From: Chromobacterium subtsugae
GTDB lineage: Bacteria > Pseudomonadota > Gammaproteobacteria > Burkholderiales > Chromobacteriaceae
Length of the DNA stretch: 64,000 nt
Reading direction: 5' to 3'
Assembly (NCBI RefSeq): GCF_001676875.1
Contig: NZ_JYKA01000008.1
Span: forward strand, 118,145-182,144
Each line of letters opens with the position of its first letter. Position 1 is the stretch's first letter. Below are positions 20,294 to 32,705 of this stretch, in pieces. The position numbers and the translations under genes are program-made. Under the pieces are notes generated by a model. The model did not search any database and was not told the origin of the DNA. It saw nothing but the letters and a program-made list of their open reading frames with translations.

Positions 20294-21508
20294 ATGAGCA
20301 ATACCGTATCCCGCGCTGATTTCGACCAGGTCATGGTGCCCAACTACGGCCCGGCTGGCTTCATCCCGGTCAAGGGCCTGGGTTCCCGCGTGTGGGACCA
20401 GGACGGCCGCGAATTCGTCGACCTGGCCGGCGGCATCGCCGTCAACTCGCTGGGCCACTGCCACCCGGAGCTGGTGGCGGCGCTGACCGAACAGGCGAAC
20501 AAGCTGTGGCACGTGTCCAATGTGTTCACCAACGAGCCGGCGCTGAAGCTGGCCAGCTTGCTGGTGGAAAAAACCTTCGCCGAGCGCGTGTTCTTCTGCA
20601 ACTCCGGCGGCGAGGCCAACGAGGCCGCGTTCAAGCTGGCGCGCAAGTACGCTCATGATCATTTCGGCGCGGACAAGAACCAGATCCTGTCCTGCGTCAA
20701 TTCCTTCCACGGCCGCACGCTGTTCACCGTCAGCGTCGGCGGCCAGCCCAAGTACACCGAAGGCTTCGGCCCGGTGCCGGGCGGCATCGCCCACTTCGAA
20801 TTCAACAATATCGAATCGCTGAAGGCGGCCATCTCCGACAAGACCTGTGCGGTGGTGATCGAACCGATCCAGGGCGAGAGCGGCGTGCTGCCGGCCGATC
20901 CGGCCTTCCTCAAGGCCGCGCGCGAATTGTGCGACCAGCACAACGCGCTGCTGATCTTCGACGAAGTGCAAAGCGGCATGGGCCGCACCGGCGCGCTGTA
21001 CGCCTACCAGCAATACGGCGTGACGCCTGACATCCTGTCCTCCGCCAAGGGCATAGGCGGCGGCTTCCCGATCGGCGCGATGCTGACCACCGAGAAGGTG
21101 GCCAAGAGCTTCGTCATCGGCACCCACGGCTCGACCTACGGCGGCAACCCGCTGGCTTGCGCGGTGGCGCACAAGGTGGTGTCCATCGTCAGCTCGCCCG
21201 AAGTGCTGGCAGGCGTCGAGGCGCGCCACCAGCGCCTGGTGGCCGGCCTGGAAGCCATCAACGCCAAGCACAAGGTGTTCAAGCTGGTGCGCGGCAAGGG
21301 CTTGTTGATCGGCTGCGTGCTGACCGACGAATACAACGGCCGCGCCCGCGAATTCCTGAAGGCCGCCGAAAAGCAGCAGCTGATGATCCTGGTGGCTGGC
21401 CTGAGCGTGTTGCGTCTGGCGCCGTCGCTGGTGATCAGCGACGCCGACATCGACGAAGGCCTGAAGCGCCTGGAGGCCGCCGTCGCCGAAATGGCGGCCG
21501 CCAAGTAA
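20294..21508 (+). CDS. aruC: Succinylornithine aminotransferase
   Basis: A 404-residue class III PLP aminotransferase (AstC/AruC/ArgD group). It moves the delta-amino group of N2-succinylornithine to 2-oxoglutarate in arginine catabolism. PLP lysine is Lys252 in [11 protein letters not shown], and the cofactor Asp lies in [15 protein letters not shown]. Start [10 protein letters not shown] has AAGGAAGG nearby. Context (first gene of aruCFGDB) selects the catabolic role over biosynthetic ArgD, though AruC proteins can do both. Confidence 0.9.
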   Translation: MSNTVSRADFDQVMVPNYGPAGFIPVKGLGSRVWDQDGREFVDLAGGIAVNSLGHCHPELVAALTEQANKLWHVSNVFTNEPALKLASLLVEKTFAERVFFCNSGGEANEAAFKLARKYAHDHFGADKNQILSCVNSFHGRTLFTVSVGGQPKYTEGFGPVPGGIAHFEFNNIESLKAAISDKTCAVVIEPIQGESGVLPADPAFLKAARELCDQHNALLIFDEVQSGMGRTGALYAYQQYGVTPDILSSAKGIGGGFPIGAMLTTEKVAKSFVIGTHGSTYGGNPLACAVAHKVVSIVSSPEVLAGVEARHQRLVAGLEAINAKHKVFKLVRGKGLLIGCVLTDEYNGRAREFLKAAEKQQLMILVAGLSVLRLAPSLVISDADIDEGLKRLEAAVAEMAAAK

Positions 21509-21650
21509 GCGCCGCGCCGCATGGACCACTTCATGCGGCGCCCCCCAAGCTACCCCGATACCATCGCCACGACCCCGTTTTGCGCCGGGTCGCGGCTGCG
21601 GCTGCGCCCGGTTTTCGGGCCGGCCATTGCGCAACGAGGGAGGATTTCCC

Positions 21651-22670
21651 ATGTTTACCGTGCGTCCCATCCGGACTTCGGACCTGCCGGCGATAGAGAG
21701 GCTGGCCCAGGCCAGCGGCATCGGCGTCACCAGCCTGCCCAGCAACCGCGAGAAACTGTTCGAGCGCATCCAGCAATCGATCCGCGCTTTCGAGCATGAA
21801 GCCATCGGCGATGCCGGCAGCGAATACTATATGTTCGTGCTGGAGCATGGCGGCGCGGTGGTGGGCACCGCCTCCATCTGCGCGTCGGCGGGCTTCGACG
21901 AGCCCTTCTACAGCTACCGCAGCGAAACGGCGGTGCATGCGTCGCGCGCGCTCAAGGTCAACAACCGCATCCACGTGCTCAACATCTGCCACGACCTGAC
22001 CGGCACCGTGCAGCTTTGCGGCTTCTACGTGGAGGGCGGGCTGGATCAACTGGCCGCCGAGCTGATGTCGCGCGCCCGGCTGCTGTTCATCGCCGGCGAG
22101 CGCGAGCGCTTCGGCCGCCGCATCATCGCCGAAATGCAGGGCATCCACGACGAGGCCGGCCAGTCGCCGTTCTGGAACGCCATCGGCCGCCGCTTCTTCA
22201 ATCTGGACTTTCTGCAGGTAGAGCAGGCCTTCGTCAGCCACAGCAAGACCTTCATCGCCGAGCTGATGCCCAGCTACCCGATCTATGTGCCGCTGCTGCC
22301 GGACGAGGCGCAGCAGGCGATAGGCCAGATCCATCCCGATTTCGAGCGGGTGTGCCGGCTGTTGTGCAACGAAGGCTTCGAGGCCGACAACTACCTGGAC
22401 ATCTTCGACGGCGGCGCGGTGCTGACCGCCGAGCTCGACCGCCTGAAAACGGTGGAGCAAAGCCGCAGCCATCCGGTGGAAATCCAGGCCAGCCTGCCGG
22501 CGCAGGCCAGCCTGCAGCTGGTGAGCAACCAGCGCCTGTCGGCTTTCGCCGCCACCGCCGCCCGCGTCGCCGTAGTCGACGGCGTGGCCTTCATCAATCC
22601 CGACGCCGCCAGGGCGCTGGGCGTGGCCAGCGGCGACCGGGTGCGCGTCGCCGGTCTGCAGGCAGAGTGA
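21651..22670 (+). CDS. aruF: Arginine/ornithine N-succinyltransferase, alpha subunit
   Basis: A 339-residue AstA-family acyltransferase, one of two paralogous subunits that succinylate arginine or ornithine with succinyl-CoA. It opens MFTVRPIRTSDLPAIERLA and contains EMQGIHDEAGQSPFWNAIG, a strongly conserved AstA region. Ribosome site GAGGGAGG precedes ATG 21651. It lies 143 bp after aruC and 12 bp before aruG, matching the Pseudomonas aruCFG order. Confidence 0.9.
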   Translation: MFTVRPIRTSDLPAIERLAQASGIGVTSLPSNREKLFERIQQSIRAFEHEAIGDAGSEYYMFVLEHGGAVVGTASICASAGFDEPFYSYRSETAVHASRALKVNNRIHVLNICHDLTGTVQLCGFYVEGGLDQLAAELMSRARLLFIAGERERFGRRIIAEMQGIHDEAGQSPFWNAIGRRFFNLDFLQVEQAFVSHSKTFIAELMPSYPIYVPLLPDEAQQAIGQIHPDFERVCRLLCNEGFEADNYLDIFDGGAVLTAELDRLKTVEQSRSHPVEIQASLPAQASLQLVSNQRLSAFAATAARVAVVDGVAFINPDAARALGVASGDRVRVAGLQAE

Positions 22671-22682
22671 GGAGAACCGGCC

Positions 22683-25177
<2,495 letters not shown>

Positions 25178-25182
25178 GCGCG

Positions 25183-25240
25183 CCTTCTCCCCCAAGCGCT
25201 CTTCCTCGCGGGAGAGGGGGCGGCGCCGACAGGCGCCGTC
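25183..25240. repeat. Intergenic hairpin pair between astD and astB
   Basis: Two adjacent stem-loops. One is an imperfect stem (25189-25220) around ctcttcc/gggagag with loop tcgc. The other is a perfect seven-base stem cggcgcc/ggcgccg (25221-25238) with loop gaca. Neither is followed by Ts. It resembles the short palindromic repeats found between genes in high-GC bacteria and may tune astB expression. Confidence 0.45.
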
Positions 25241-25328
25241 TGATGGCGGGACATGAGCAATATGGCGAGGCGATCCGGCGGACCGTCCTCGCCATTCAGA
25301 TGGATTGAGGCAAGGGAGCATTCTCCAA

Positions 25329-26675
25329 ATGAACGCCTATGAAGTGAATTTCGACGGCCTGGTCGGCCCGACCCACAATTACAGCGGCCTGTCCTTCGGC
25401 AATGTCGCGTCCACCAGCAACGTCAGCGCGGCATCCAATCCCAAGCTGGCGGCCAAGCAGGGCCTGCAAAAGATGAAGGCGCTGCACGACCTGGGCTTCA
25501 AGCAGGGCGTGCTGGCGCCGCAGGAGCGGCCGGACGTGGCGTCCTTGCGCAAGCTGGGCTTCGGCGGCAGCGACGCCGAGGTGATCGCCCGCGCCGCCAA
25601 GGAAGCGCCCGCCATCCTGGCGGCGGCGACCTCGGCGTCGAGCATGTGGACCGCCAACGCCGCCACGGTCAGCCCGTCGGCCGACACCGCCGACGGCCGC
25701 GTGCATTTCACGCCGGCCAATCTGAACAACAAGTTCCACCGCTCGATCGAGCATCCGACCACCGGCCGCGTGCTGCGGGCGATGTTCGCCGACGAGGCGC
25801 GCTTCGCCGTGCACGCGGCGTTGCCGGCGCAGATGCACTTCGGCGACGAAGGCGCGGCCAACCATACCCGCTTCTGCGCCGGCTATGGCCAGCCGGGGGT
25901 GGAGTTCTTCGTGTTCGGCGCGGCGGCTTTCGACATGCGCTACCCGAAGCCGGCCAAGTTCCCGGCGCGGCAGACGCTGGAGGCCAGCCAGGCGGTGGCC
26001 AGGCTGCATGGCCTGGACGAGGCCGGCGTGGTGTACGCGCAGCAAGACCCTGACACCATCGACGCCGGCGTGTTCCACAACGACGTGATCTCGGTCGGCA
26101 ACGGCGAGGTGCTATTCCATCACCAGCAGGCCTTCCTCAATCAGGCCGACGTGCTGGAGGAGCTGGCCCGCAAGCTGGCCGCCCGCGGCGGCCGCTTCGT
26201 GCCCATCGAGGTGCCGCGCGCCGAGGTGACGGTGGAGGAGGCGGTGAAGAGCTATCTGTTCAACAGCCAGCTGCTGTCCAAGCCGGACGGCAAGATGCTG
26301 ATCGTGGTGCCGGAAGAGTGCCGCAACATCGAACGGGTATGGCGTTATCTGCAGAAGCTGGCAGCCAGCGGCGGGCCGATCGATGAAATCCGCGTGTTCG
26401 ATCTGAAGCAGAGCATGCAGAACGGCGGCGGCCCGGCCTGCCTGCGGCTGCGGGTGGCGTTGAACGAGGCCGAGCTGGCGGCAGTGAATCCCAAGGTGTT
26501 GATGAGCGACGCCTTGTTCGCCGAGCTGAACGGCTGGGTGGACCGCCATTATCGCGACCGCCTGGCGCCGGCCGACCTGGCCGACCCGCAGCTGCTGTCC
26601 GAATGCCGCGGCGCGCTGGATGAGCTGACCCGCATTCTGGGCCTGGGCAGCGTCTATCCCTTCCAGCTGGCTTGA
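25329..26675 (+). CDS. astB: N-succinylarginine dihydrolase
   Basis: A 448-residue enzyme that splits N-succinylarginine to succinylornithine, two ammonia and CO2. The family opening [20 protein letters not shown] is intact. The active-site cysteine lies in [12 protein letters not shown] (Cys371). Start MNAYEVNF is placed by AAGGGAG about ten bases upstream; an eight-residue longer open frame is less likely. It is the last gene of the cluster; the expected astE/aruE is not found after it. Confidence 0.94.
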   Translation: MNAYEVNFDGLVGPTHNYSGLSFGNVASTSNVSAASNPKLAAKQGLQKMKALHDLGFKQGVLAPQERPDVASLRKLGFGGSDAEVIARAAKEAPAILAAATSASSMWTANAATVSPSADTADGRVHFTPANLNNKFHRSIEHPTTGRVLRAMFADEARFAVHAALPAQMHFGDEGAANHTRFCAGYGQPGVEFFVFGAAAFDMRYPKPAKFPARQTLEASQAVARLHGLDEAGVVYAQQDPDTIDAGVFHNDVISVGNGEVLFHHQQAFLNQADVLEELARKLAARGGRFVPIEVPRAEVTVEEAVKSYLFNSQLLSKPDGKMLIVVPEECRNIERVWRYLQKLAASGGPIDEIRVFDLKQSMQNGGGPACLRLRVALNEAELAAVNPKVLMSDALFAELNGWVDRHYRDRLAPADLADPQLLSECRGALDELTRILGLGSVYPFQLA

Positions 26676-26708
26676 GTCCGCATTCATAGCCAGCAGGCTT
26701 GGCACAAC

Positions 26709-26737
26709 GGCCCGCCGCGCGAAAAGCGCGGCGGGCC
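26709..26737 (+). terminator. Hairpin ending the aru/ast operon
   Basis: A perfect 12-bp GC-rich stem (ggcccgccgcgc/gcgcggcgggcc) with loop gaaaa. The T-run after it is poor (gttcgcatt), so termination may be partial. Confidence 0.65.
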
Positions 26738-27192
26738 GTTCGCATTGCGCGCCCCACGGCTGTTAACAAATTGCGGCCGCGCCATACCAAATGCGGACTA
26801 TGGTGAGAATTGGCATGGTTGTTGCATACGCTTGGCTGGTGTGGGGTGGGCGTCACAACTGGCAACAATCTGCGCAGATTAATTTTTCTGGCGGCAGCGC
26901 CTTGGCCGAATAGATAGCGGCTAATACTGTAGATTGTATGCAAGTGAACGAAGCTCATGTCTGATTGTTCGCAAAGCTGGCTTCAGGCGGGCAGGGCATG
27001 TTCGAATGTGAATAAAAAGAATGGGAATTATGACCGAAATGTAAAAACGGCATGGAAAGGGAAAGAGTTTTGTCAAATCATCAGCCTGGAAAAATTCCAC
27101 CTGGAGAGGTGTTGATAAAGTCCATATTAATCAATGATATATATTGAATTAAATGCTTTTTGCGCAGCTGTTTTTTTGGCGAATCTTCGCAA

Positions 27193-27222
27193 TTGACAGT
27201 CGATTGGATACATGGTGATAAT
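27193..27222 (+). promoter_or_regulatory. Sigma-70-like promoter for livHMGF
   Basis: A consensus -35 TTGACA is followed after 18 bases by GATAAT (five of six to TATAAT). It lies about 120 bp before the GTG start of livH. Confidence 0.6.
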
Positions 27223-27343
27223 CGGTTCGCCTGTCGGACAGAAGCCAAGAAAAAGGCCCGCCGCGGGTGCTACAACAGGCAGCAGTCAATAAGAGGATTC
27301 ATCCCGCAAGCTGCCGGTCGACAATCAGAGGAGATCTCCAAAC

Positions 27344-28273
27344 GTGGACATTTTTCTGCAACAAATCCTGAACGGACTCGTTCTGGGCAGCATCTACGCG
27401 CTGATCGCGCTGGGTTACACCATGGTGTACGGCATCATGGGCCTGATCAACTTCGCCCACGGCGAAGTGGTGATGTTCGGCGCCATGGTCACCATCACCG
27501 TCATCACCACCCTGATGGGCATGGGCGTCAACCTTCCGGGTCCGGCGCTGGTGCTGATCGGCCTGCTGGTGGCCATCCCCGCCTGCATGCTGCTGGGCTT
27601 CGCCATCGAGCGCATCGCCTACCGGCCGCTGCGCGGCAAACAGCGCCTGGCGCCGCTGATCACCGCCATCGGCGTGTCGATCGTGCTGCAGCAGGTCGCC
27701 ATCCTGATCTGGGGCCGCAACTACATCCCCTTCCCGCAAATCCTCGACCATGACGTGGTGACCATCTTCGGCGCCAGCATCACCAAGCTGCAGATCGTCA
27801 TCGTCGTGCTGTGCCTGGCCATCATGGCCGGCCTCTTGCTGATGGTGGAAAAGACCAAGCTGGGCCGCGCGATGCGCGCCACCAGCCAGAACCCGGCGGT
27901 GGCGGGCCTGATGGGCGTCAACGTCAACACCATCATCTCCACCACCTTCGTCATCGGCTCCGGCCTCGGCGCCATCGCCGGCGTGATGGTGGCCACCAAC
28001 TATGAGCAGGCCCACTATTACATGGGCTTCATGATCGGCCTGAAGGCGTTCACCGCCGCGGTGCTGGGCGGCATCGGCAACCTGGGCGGCGCGGTGGCCG
28101 GCGGCATTCTGCTCGGCATCATCGAAAGCCTGGGCGCAGGCTACATCGGCACGCTGACCGGCGGCTTCCTCGGCTCCAACTACCAGGACATCATCGCCTT
28201 CATGGTGCTGATCGCGGTGCTGATCTTCCGTCCGTCCGGCCTGCTGGGCGAAAAAATGGCCGATCGCGCCTGA
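27344..28273 (+). CDS. livH: Branched-chain amino acid ABC transporter permease LivH
   Basis: A 309-residue membrane protein, first permease of a Leu/Ile/Val system. Family signatures are FLQQILNGLVLGSIYALIAL at the N-terminus, MGLINFAHGEVVM, and the late loop AAVLGGIGNLGGAVAGGILL. It begins with GTG after AGAGGAGATCTCC. It leads a tight operon with livM, livG and livF. Confidence 0.94.
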   Translation: MDIFLQQILNGLVLGSIYALIALGYTMVYGIMGLINFAHGEVVMFGAMVTITVITTLMGMGVNLPGPALVLIGLLVAIPACMLLGFAIERIAYRPLRGKQRLAPLITAIGVSIVLQQVAILIWGRNYIPFPQILDHDVVTIFGASITKLQIVIVVLCLAIMAGLLLMVEKTKLGRAMRATSQNPAVAGLMGVNVNTIISTTFVIGSGLGAIAGVMVATNYEQAHYYMGFMIGLKAFTAAVLGGIGNLGGAVAGGILLGIIESLGAGYIGTLTGGFLGSNYQDIIAFMVLIAVLIFRPSGLLGEKMADRA

Positions 28274-28288
28274 TCCGGAGAGAGAAAC

Positions 28289-29380
28289 ATGAATCTGAAT
28301 ACTCTGGACACCAACAAGAAGATGGGCCTGTTCGCCCTCAGCGCCATCGCGCTGCTGGTGCTGCCCTTCGTGGTGGGCGGCGCGCTGGGCAATTCCTGGG
28401 TGCGCATCATCGACTTCGCGCTGCTGTACGTGATGCTGGCGCTGGGACTGAACATCGTGGTGGGCTTCGCCGGCCTGCTGGACTTGGGCTTCATCGCTTT
28501 CTACGCGATCGGCGCCTATTCCTACGCGCTGCTCAGTTCGCCGCATTTCGACATCCACTGGCTGTTCTTCCTGACCATCCCTCTGGGCGCGGCGCTGGCC
28601 TCGCTGGGCGGGGTGTTGCTGGGCACGCCGGTGCTGAGGCTGAAGGGCGACTACCTGGCCATCGTGACGCTGGGTTTCGGCGAGATCGTGCGCATCTTCA
28701 TGAACAACCTGAACGCGCCGATCAACATCACCAACGGTCCGCAGGGCGTCAACCTGATCGATCCCATCCATGTCGGCAGCGTCAGCCTGGGCCAGACCAT
28801 CGAGCTGTTCGGCCTCAGCTTTCACAGCGTGTACCTGTATTACTACCTGTTTCTGGCGCTGACCGTGGCGGTGGTGATCATGGTGTGGCGGCTGCAGCAC
28901 TCCCGCATCGGCCGCGCCTGGGTGGCGCTGCGCGAGGACGACATCGCCGCCGCGGCGATGGGCATCAACATCCGCAACATCAAGCTGCTGGCCTTCGGCC
29001 TGGGCGCCTTGTCCGGCGGCGTGGCCGGCGGCCTGTTCGCCTCGTTCCAGGGCTTTGTTTCCCCTGAGTCGTTCAGCCTGCTGGAGTCCATCATGATTCT
29101 GGCGATGATCGTGCTGGGCGGCATGGGCCATATCCCGGGCGTGATCCTGGGCGCGGTGGTGCTGACCATCGCCCCGGAAATCCTGCGCGACGTGATCGGC
29201 CCGCTGCAGATGAAAACCTTCGGCCGGATGCTGATCGATCCGGAAAACGCCCGCATGCTGCTGTTCGGCCTTGCCATGGTTGTGATGATGCTGGTCCGCC
29301 CGGAAGGGATGTGGCCGTCCAAGCGCCGCAAGGCTGAATTCCAGCACGCCAAAGAAGAAGCGGCTGCGCAGAAAGGTTAA
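28289..29380 (+). CDS. livM: Branched-chain amino acid ABC transporter permease LivM
   Basis: A 363-residue membrane protein, second permease. Typical motifs are LNIVVGFAGLLDLGFIAFYA and AWVALREDDIAAAAMGINIR. Ribosome site GGAGAGAGAAAC precedes ATG 28289, 15 bp after livH. It pairs with LivH as a heterodimeric channel. Confidence 0.94.
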   Translation: MNLNTLDTNKKMGLFALSAIALLVLPFVVGGALGNSWVRIIDFALLYVMLALGLNIVVGFAGLLDLGFIAFYAIGAYSYALLSSPHFDIHWLFFLTIPLGAALASLGGVLLGTPVLRLKGDYLAIVTLGFGEIVRIFMNNLNAPINITNGPQGVNLIDPIHVGSVSLGQTIELFGLSFHSVYLYYYLFLALTVAVVIMVWRLQHSRIGRAWVALREDDIAAAAMGINIRNIKLLAFGLGALSGGVAGGLFASFQGFVSPESFSLLESIMILAMIVLGGMGHIPGVILGAVVLTIAPEILRDVIGPLQMKTFGRMLIDPENARMLLFGLAMVVMMLVRPEGMWPSKRRKAEFQHAKEEAAAQKG

Positions 29381-29382
29381 TC

Positions 29383-30153
29383 ATGGCTGAAGTTTTGCTG
29401 AAAATCGAAGGCATTCATAAGCGTTTTGGTGGCCTGCACGCGTTGAGCGACGTCGGCCTGACCATCAACAAGGGCGAAATCTACGGTTTGATCGGGCCGA
29501 ACGGCGCCGGCAAGACCACGCTGTTCAACGTGCTGACCGGCCTATACGTGCCGGACGAGGGCAAGTTCGAGTTCGACGGCCACAATCTGTTCCAGCAGAA
29601 GCCGCACGTGGTGGTGGCCGCCGGCATCGCCCGCACCTTCCAGAACATCCGCCTGTTCGCCGAAATGACGGCGCTGGAAAACGTGATGGTGGGCCGCCAC
29701 ATCCGCTCCAAGGCCGGCGCCCTGGGCGCGGTGCTGCGCGACCCCGGCACCATGGCGGAAGAGCGCGCCATCGAGGCCAAGGCCTGGGAGCTGCTGGAGT
29801 ATGTCGGCATCGCCGACGTGGCCGAAGAGCGCGCCCGCAACCTGTCCTACGGCCACCAGCGCCGGCTGGAGATCGCCCGCGCGCTGGCCACTGAGCCCAA
29901 GCTGCTGGCGCTGGACGAGCCGGCCGCCGGCATGAACCCGCGCGAAACCGAAGAGCTGAAACAGCTGATGAGCAAGATCCGCGACGGCGGCGTGACCGTG
30001 TTGCTGATCGAGCACGACGTCAAACTGATGATGGGCCTGTGCGACCGCATCGCTGTGCTGGACTACGGCAAGAAGATTGCCGAAGGCGTGCCGGAAGAAG
30101 TGCGCCGAAACCCGAAAGTGATTGAAGCCTACCTGGGAGCGGCCCACGCATGA
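29383..30153 (+). CDS. livG: Branched-chain amino acid ABC transporter ATPase LivG
   Basis: A 256-residue ATPase. Walker A GPNGAGKTT, the Liv-type RTFQNIRLFAEMTALENVMVG segment, signature LSYGHQRRLEIARAL, Walker B LLALDEPAAGMNP and H-loop LLIEHDVKLMMGL are all present. It starts 2 bp after livM and overlaps livF by four bases. Confidence 0.94.
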   Translation: MAEVLLKIEGIHKRFGGLHALSDVGLTINKGEIYGLIGPNGAGKTTLFNVLTGLYVPDEGKFEFDGHNLFQQKPHVVVAAGIARTFQNIRLFAEMTALENVMVGRHIRSKAGALGAVLRDPGTMAEERAIEAKAWELLEYVGIADVAEERARNLSYGHQRRLEIARALATEPKLLALDEPAAGMNPRETEELKQLMSKIRDGGVTVLLIEHDVKLMMGLCDRIAVLDYGKKIAEGVPEEVRRNPKVIEAYLGAAHA

Positions 30154-30860
30154 GCATTCTGGAAGTCAAAAACCTGCAAGTGGCCTATGGCGGCATTCAG
30201 GCGGTCAAGGGGATAGATTTTCACATCGACCAGGGCGAGCTGGTGACGCTGATCGGCGCCAACGGCGCCGGCAAGACCACCACGCTGAAGACGCTGGTGG
30301 GCATGGTGAAGAAGTCGGGCGGCAGCATCGTCTACGACGGCAAGGACGTGGCGTCGATTCCTTCCTACGACTTCGTCCGCCACGGTCTGGCCATGGTGCC
30401 GGAAGGCCGCGGCGTGTTCGCCAAGCTGACGGTGGAAGAAAACCTGCAGATGGGCGCCTACTACCGCAACGACAAAGAGGCGATCCAGAGCGAAATCGAG
30501 CATGTCTACGAGCTGTTCCCGCGGCTGAAGGAACGCCGACTGCAGCTGGCCGGCACCTTGTCCGGCGGCGAGCAGCAGATGGTGGCGATGGGGCGCGCGA
30601 TGCTGTCCAAACCCAAGCTGCTGCTGCTGGACGAGCCGTCGATGGGCCTCGCGCCCATCATCGTCGAGAAGATCTTCGAGATCATCCAGATGGTGGCCAA
30701 GCAGGGCGTGACCATGCTGCTGGTGGAGCAGAACGCCAAACTGGCGCTGGAAGTGTCGCAGCGCGGCTACGTGATGGAAAGCGGCCGCATCACCATGAGC
30801 GGCGACGCCAAGGAGCTGCTCAACGACGAGCGCGTGCGCAACGCCTATCTGGGCGAATAA
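30150..30860 (+). CDS. livF: Branched-chain amino acid ABC transporter ATPase LivF
   Basis: A 236-residue ATPase, partner of LivG. Walker A GANGAGKTTT, signature LSGGEQQMVAMGRAM and Walker B LLLLDEPSMGLAP are intact; VPEGRGVFAKLTVEENLQ is typical of LivF. ATGA overlap with livG couples translation. It is followed by a strong terminator, so no binding-protein gene belongs to this transcript downstream. Confidence 0.94.
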   Translation: MSILEVKNLQVAYGGIQAVKGIDFHIDQGELVTLIGANGAGKTTTLKTLVGMVKKSGGSIVYDGKDVASIPSYDFVRHGLAMVPEGRGVFAKLTVEENLQMGAYYRNDKEAIQSEIEHVYELFPRLKERRLQLAGTLSGGEQQMVAMGRAMLSKPKLLLLDEPSMGLAPIIVEKIFEIIQMVAKQGVTMLLVEQNAKLALEVSQRGYVMESGRITMSGDAKELLNDERVRNAYLGE

Positions 30861-30883
30861 GGCGATTCGCTCGCCGATATCGC

Positions 30884-30918
30884 AAATCCCCCGCCGGCCT
30901 GCCGGCGGGGGATTTTTG
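30884..30918 (+). terminator. Terminator of livHMGF
   Basis: A perfect 15-bp stem aaatcccccgccggc/gccggcgggggattt closes a CT loop and runs into TTTTTG. Confidence 0.9.
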
Positions 30919-30979
30919 TTTGGCTGCCCGCCAGGGAATCCTGGCAATGCAAACCCGCGGCTGGGCGGGCGGCGGGCGC

Positions 30980-31720
30980 TCAGATTTTGGCCTCTTTCAG
31001 CATCTTGTCCAGCGTGCCGTCCTGCCGCATCGTCTCCAGGCCGCGATTGAAGTCCTGGATGCGTTTTTCCGCCTGCGGCAGCCGTTTGGAGATGCCCAGG
31101 TGCATCGGGTAGACGACGACGGGCGGCGGCAGCCATTCCAGCTTGGGCGCGAGGGCGACCAGGCTGCCGCCCAGCAGGTAATTGGCGACGCCGCGGTCTA
31201 TCAAGGCGAGGTCGATGTGATGGGCGGCCAGCTTGGACAGATTGCTGGCGTCGCTCAAGGTTTCGTCGGTTTGCAGGCGGGCGGCGTCGAAGGCCTCGGA
31301 GTTGGCGTAGCCGCGCACGATCCCTATGGTGTAGGGCTTGAGGTCGGCCAGCGCGCGGTAGCGGATGGGGTCGCCGCTGCGCTTGAAAAAGCCGATGTGG
31401 TTGTCGAGGAAGGCTTGGGAAAACAGGAAGCGCTGCAGGCGTTCGGGCGTGGTCCACAGGCCGACGATGCCGTCCAGATGGCCGTCGCGAGCTTCGTTGA
31501 CGGCGCGCGCCCACGGCATGTAGACCGCTTTGGCCGAATAGCCGGCGCGGCGCAGGGCTTCGCGGACGATGGCGACGGCGACGCCGCCGTTCGCCATCTG
31601 CGACGACATATAGGGCGGGTATTCGGAAGCCGCCAGCGTCAGCGTTTCGCCGGCGCAAGCCGCGCCGGCGCGGAGGGACAGGGAAACCACAAGCATGAGC
31701 GCGTATTTCCAGCTGGCCAT
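30980..31720 (-). CDS. Periplasmic solute-binding-like protein (SBP_bac_3 type), orphan
   Basis: A 246-residue exported protein with signal peptide MASWKYALMLVVSLSLRAGAACA. The mature part opens GETLTLAASEYPPYMS, then VYMPWARAVNEARDGHLDG, a pattern of polar amino acid-type binding proteins that lack their own transporter. Start 31720 follows GGGAGAGACG; an eight-residue longer frame is less likely. It is divergent from a second orphan binding protein. The ligand is unknown. Confidence 0.75.
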   Translation of the reverse strand: MASWKYALMLVVSLSLRAGAACAGETLTLAASEYPPYMSSQMANGGVAVAIVREALRRAGYSAKAVYMPWARAVNEARDGHLDGIVGLWTTPERLQRFLFSQAFLDNHIGFFKRSGDPIRYRALADLKPYTIGIVRGYANSEAFDAARLQTDETLSDASNLSKLAAHHIDLALIDRGVANYLLGGSLVALAPKLEWLPPPVVVYPMHLGISKRLPQAEKRIQDFNRGLETMRQDGTLDKMLKEAKI

Positions 31721-31891
31721 CGTCTCTCCCATGTTTGCCGCCATGCGGCGGCGGCGTCTGCCCTATTCGAGTATAACGACAAAGCCCGGATGCGCATGCT
31801 CGGCCGCTAGGCCTGATTGGCTCGGCTCCGATTGAGTAAAGGCGGCGATTTCGCTAAATTCAGGGTAAGCCCCTTGCTGGCGCAGACTGCC

Positions 31892-32662
31892 ATGAGCCGT
31901 TATTTCCCGCTGTCCGCCGCACTGTTCGTCCTGCTGTTGTCGCAGTCCGCCGCGGCGCAGCTGCCGGCGCTGCATATCCTGACCGAGGACGATCCGCCGC
32001 TCACCTTCAGCCAGAACGGCCAGCCGGCGGGGCTGGTGGTGGAGGTGGTGCGGGAGATCCAGCGCCGGGTCGGCAGCCACGACCCGATCACCGTGATGCC
32101 CTGGGCGCGCGGCTATCTGCTGGCGCAAACCCAGGCTAACACAGCTTTGTTCAACACCAATCGGATCGCCGAGCGCGAGCATCTGTTCAAATGGGTGGGA
32201 CCGGTCACCGCCACGCTGGGCAGCTTCTTCGTCCGCCGCGACAGCAAGCTCAAGCTGGTGTCGCTGGACGATGCGAGGAAGCTGGACCAGATTCTGGTGG
32301 TGCGCGACTGGTATCTGCAACTGACGCTGTCGGCGCAGGGTTTTTCCAATCTCAGCGCCATCGCCACGCCCAACCAGATGGTGTCGATGCTGATGCGGGG
32401 GCGCGCCGACGTCATCGCCAGCGAGAACACCACGCTGCCGACACAATTGGCGCAGCTGGGGTATCAGCCGGCGGATGTGCGCAAGGCCTACACCTTCATC
32501 CGCACTTGGGGCTATATCGCCTTTTCGCCGCAAACTTCCGACGCGGTGGTGGCGGCGTGGCAGCGGGCGCTGGACGACATGAAGCGGGATGGCAGCTTCG
32601 CCGCCATCTACCGCCGCTGGCTGCCTGGCGAGCCATTGCCGGCGGCGGCCGCAGAAAAATGA
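31892..32662 (+). CDS. Periplasmic solute-binding-like protein (SBP_bac_3 type), orphan
   Basis: A 256-residue exported protein with signal peptide MSRYFPLSAALFVLLLSQSAAAQ. Mature motifs ILTEDDPPLTFSQNGQPAG and VMPWARGYLLAQ resemble the divergent neighbour, including the PWAR block. No permease or ATPase gene is adjacent. The ribosome site is weak; the start is chosen by the signal peptide. The ligand is unknown. Confidence 0.75.
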   Translation: MSRYFPLSAALFVLLLSQSAAAQLPALHILTEDDPPLTFSQNGQPAGLVVEVVREIQRRVGSHDPITVMPWARGYLLAQTQANTALFNTNRIAEREHLFKWVGPVTATLGSFFVRRDSKLKLVSLDDARKLDQILVVRDWYLQLTLSAQGFSNLSAIATPNQMVSMLMRGRADVIASENTTLPTQLAQLGYQPADVRKAYTFIRTWGYIAFSPQTSDAVVAAWQRALDDMKRDGSFAAIYRRWLPGEPLPAAAAEK

Positions 32663-32705
32663 AATGGACGGCGGGGCCGCCGCGTCTTCTTGCAAGGGGG
32701 AAACC

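Larger units (their letters stand above)
26676..27343 (+). other. AT-rich intergenic region before livH
   Basis: 668 bp lie between astB and livH. They hold the astB hairpin, a long AT-rich stretch (about 26880-27180), a strong sigma-70-like promoter and a leader of about 115 bases. No gene is supported in any frame, and no livJ-type binding-protein gene is present. Confidence 0.6.

Noticed and set aside
25183..25240. Insertion-sequence end or CRISPR-like repeat
   Set aside because: Only two unlike hairpins; no transposase, no direct repeats and no spacer pattern.
27299..29347. 682-codon minus-strand frame rich in His and Gln
   Set aside because: Antisense shadow of livH and livM; composition is not protein-like and no motif is present.
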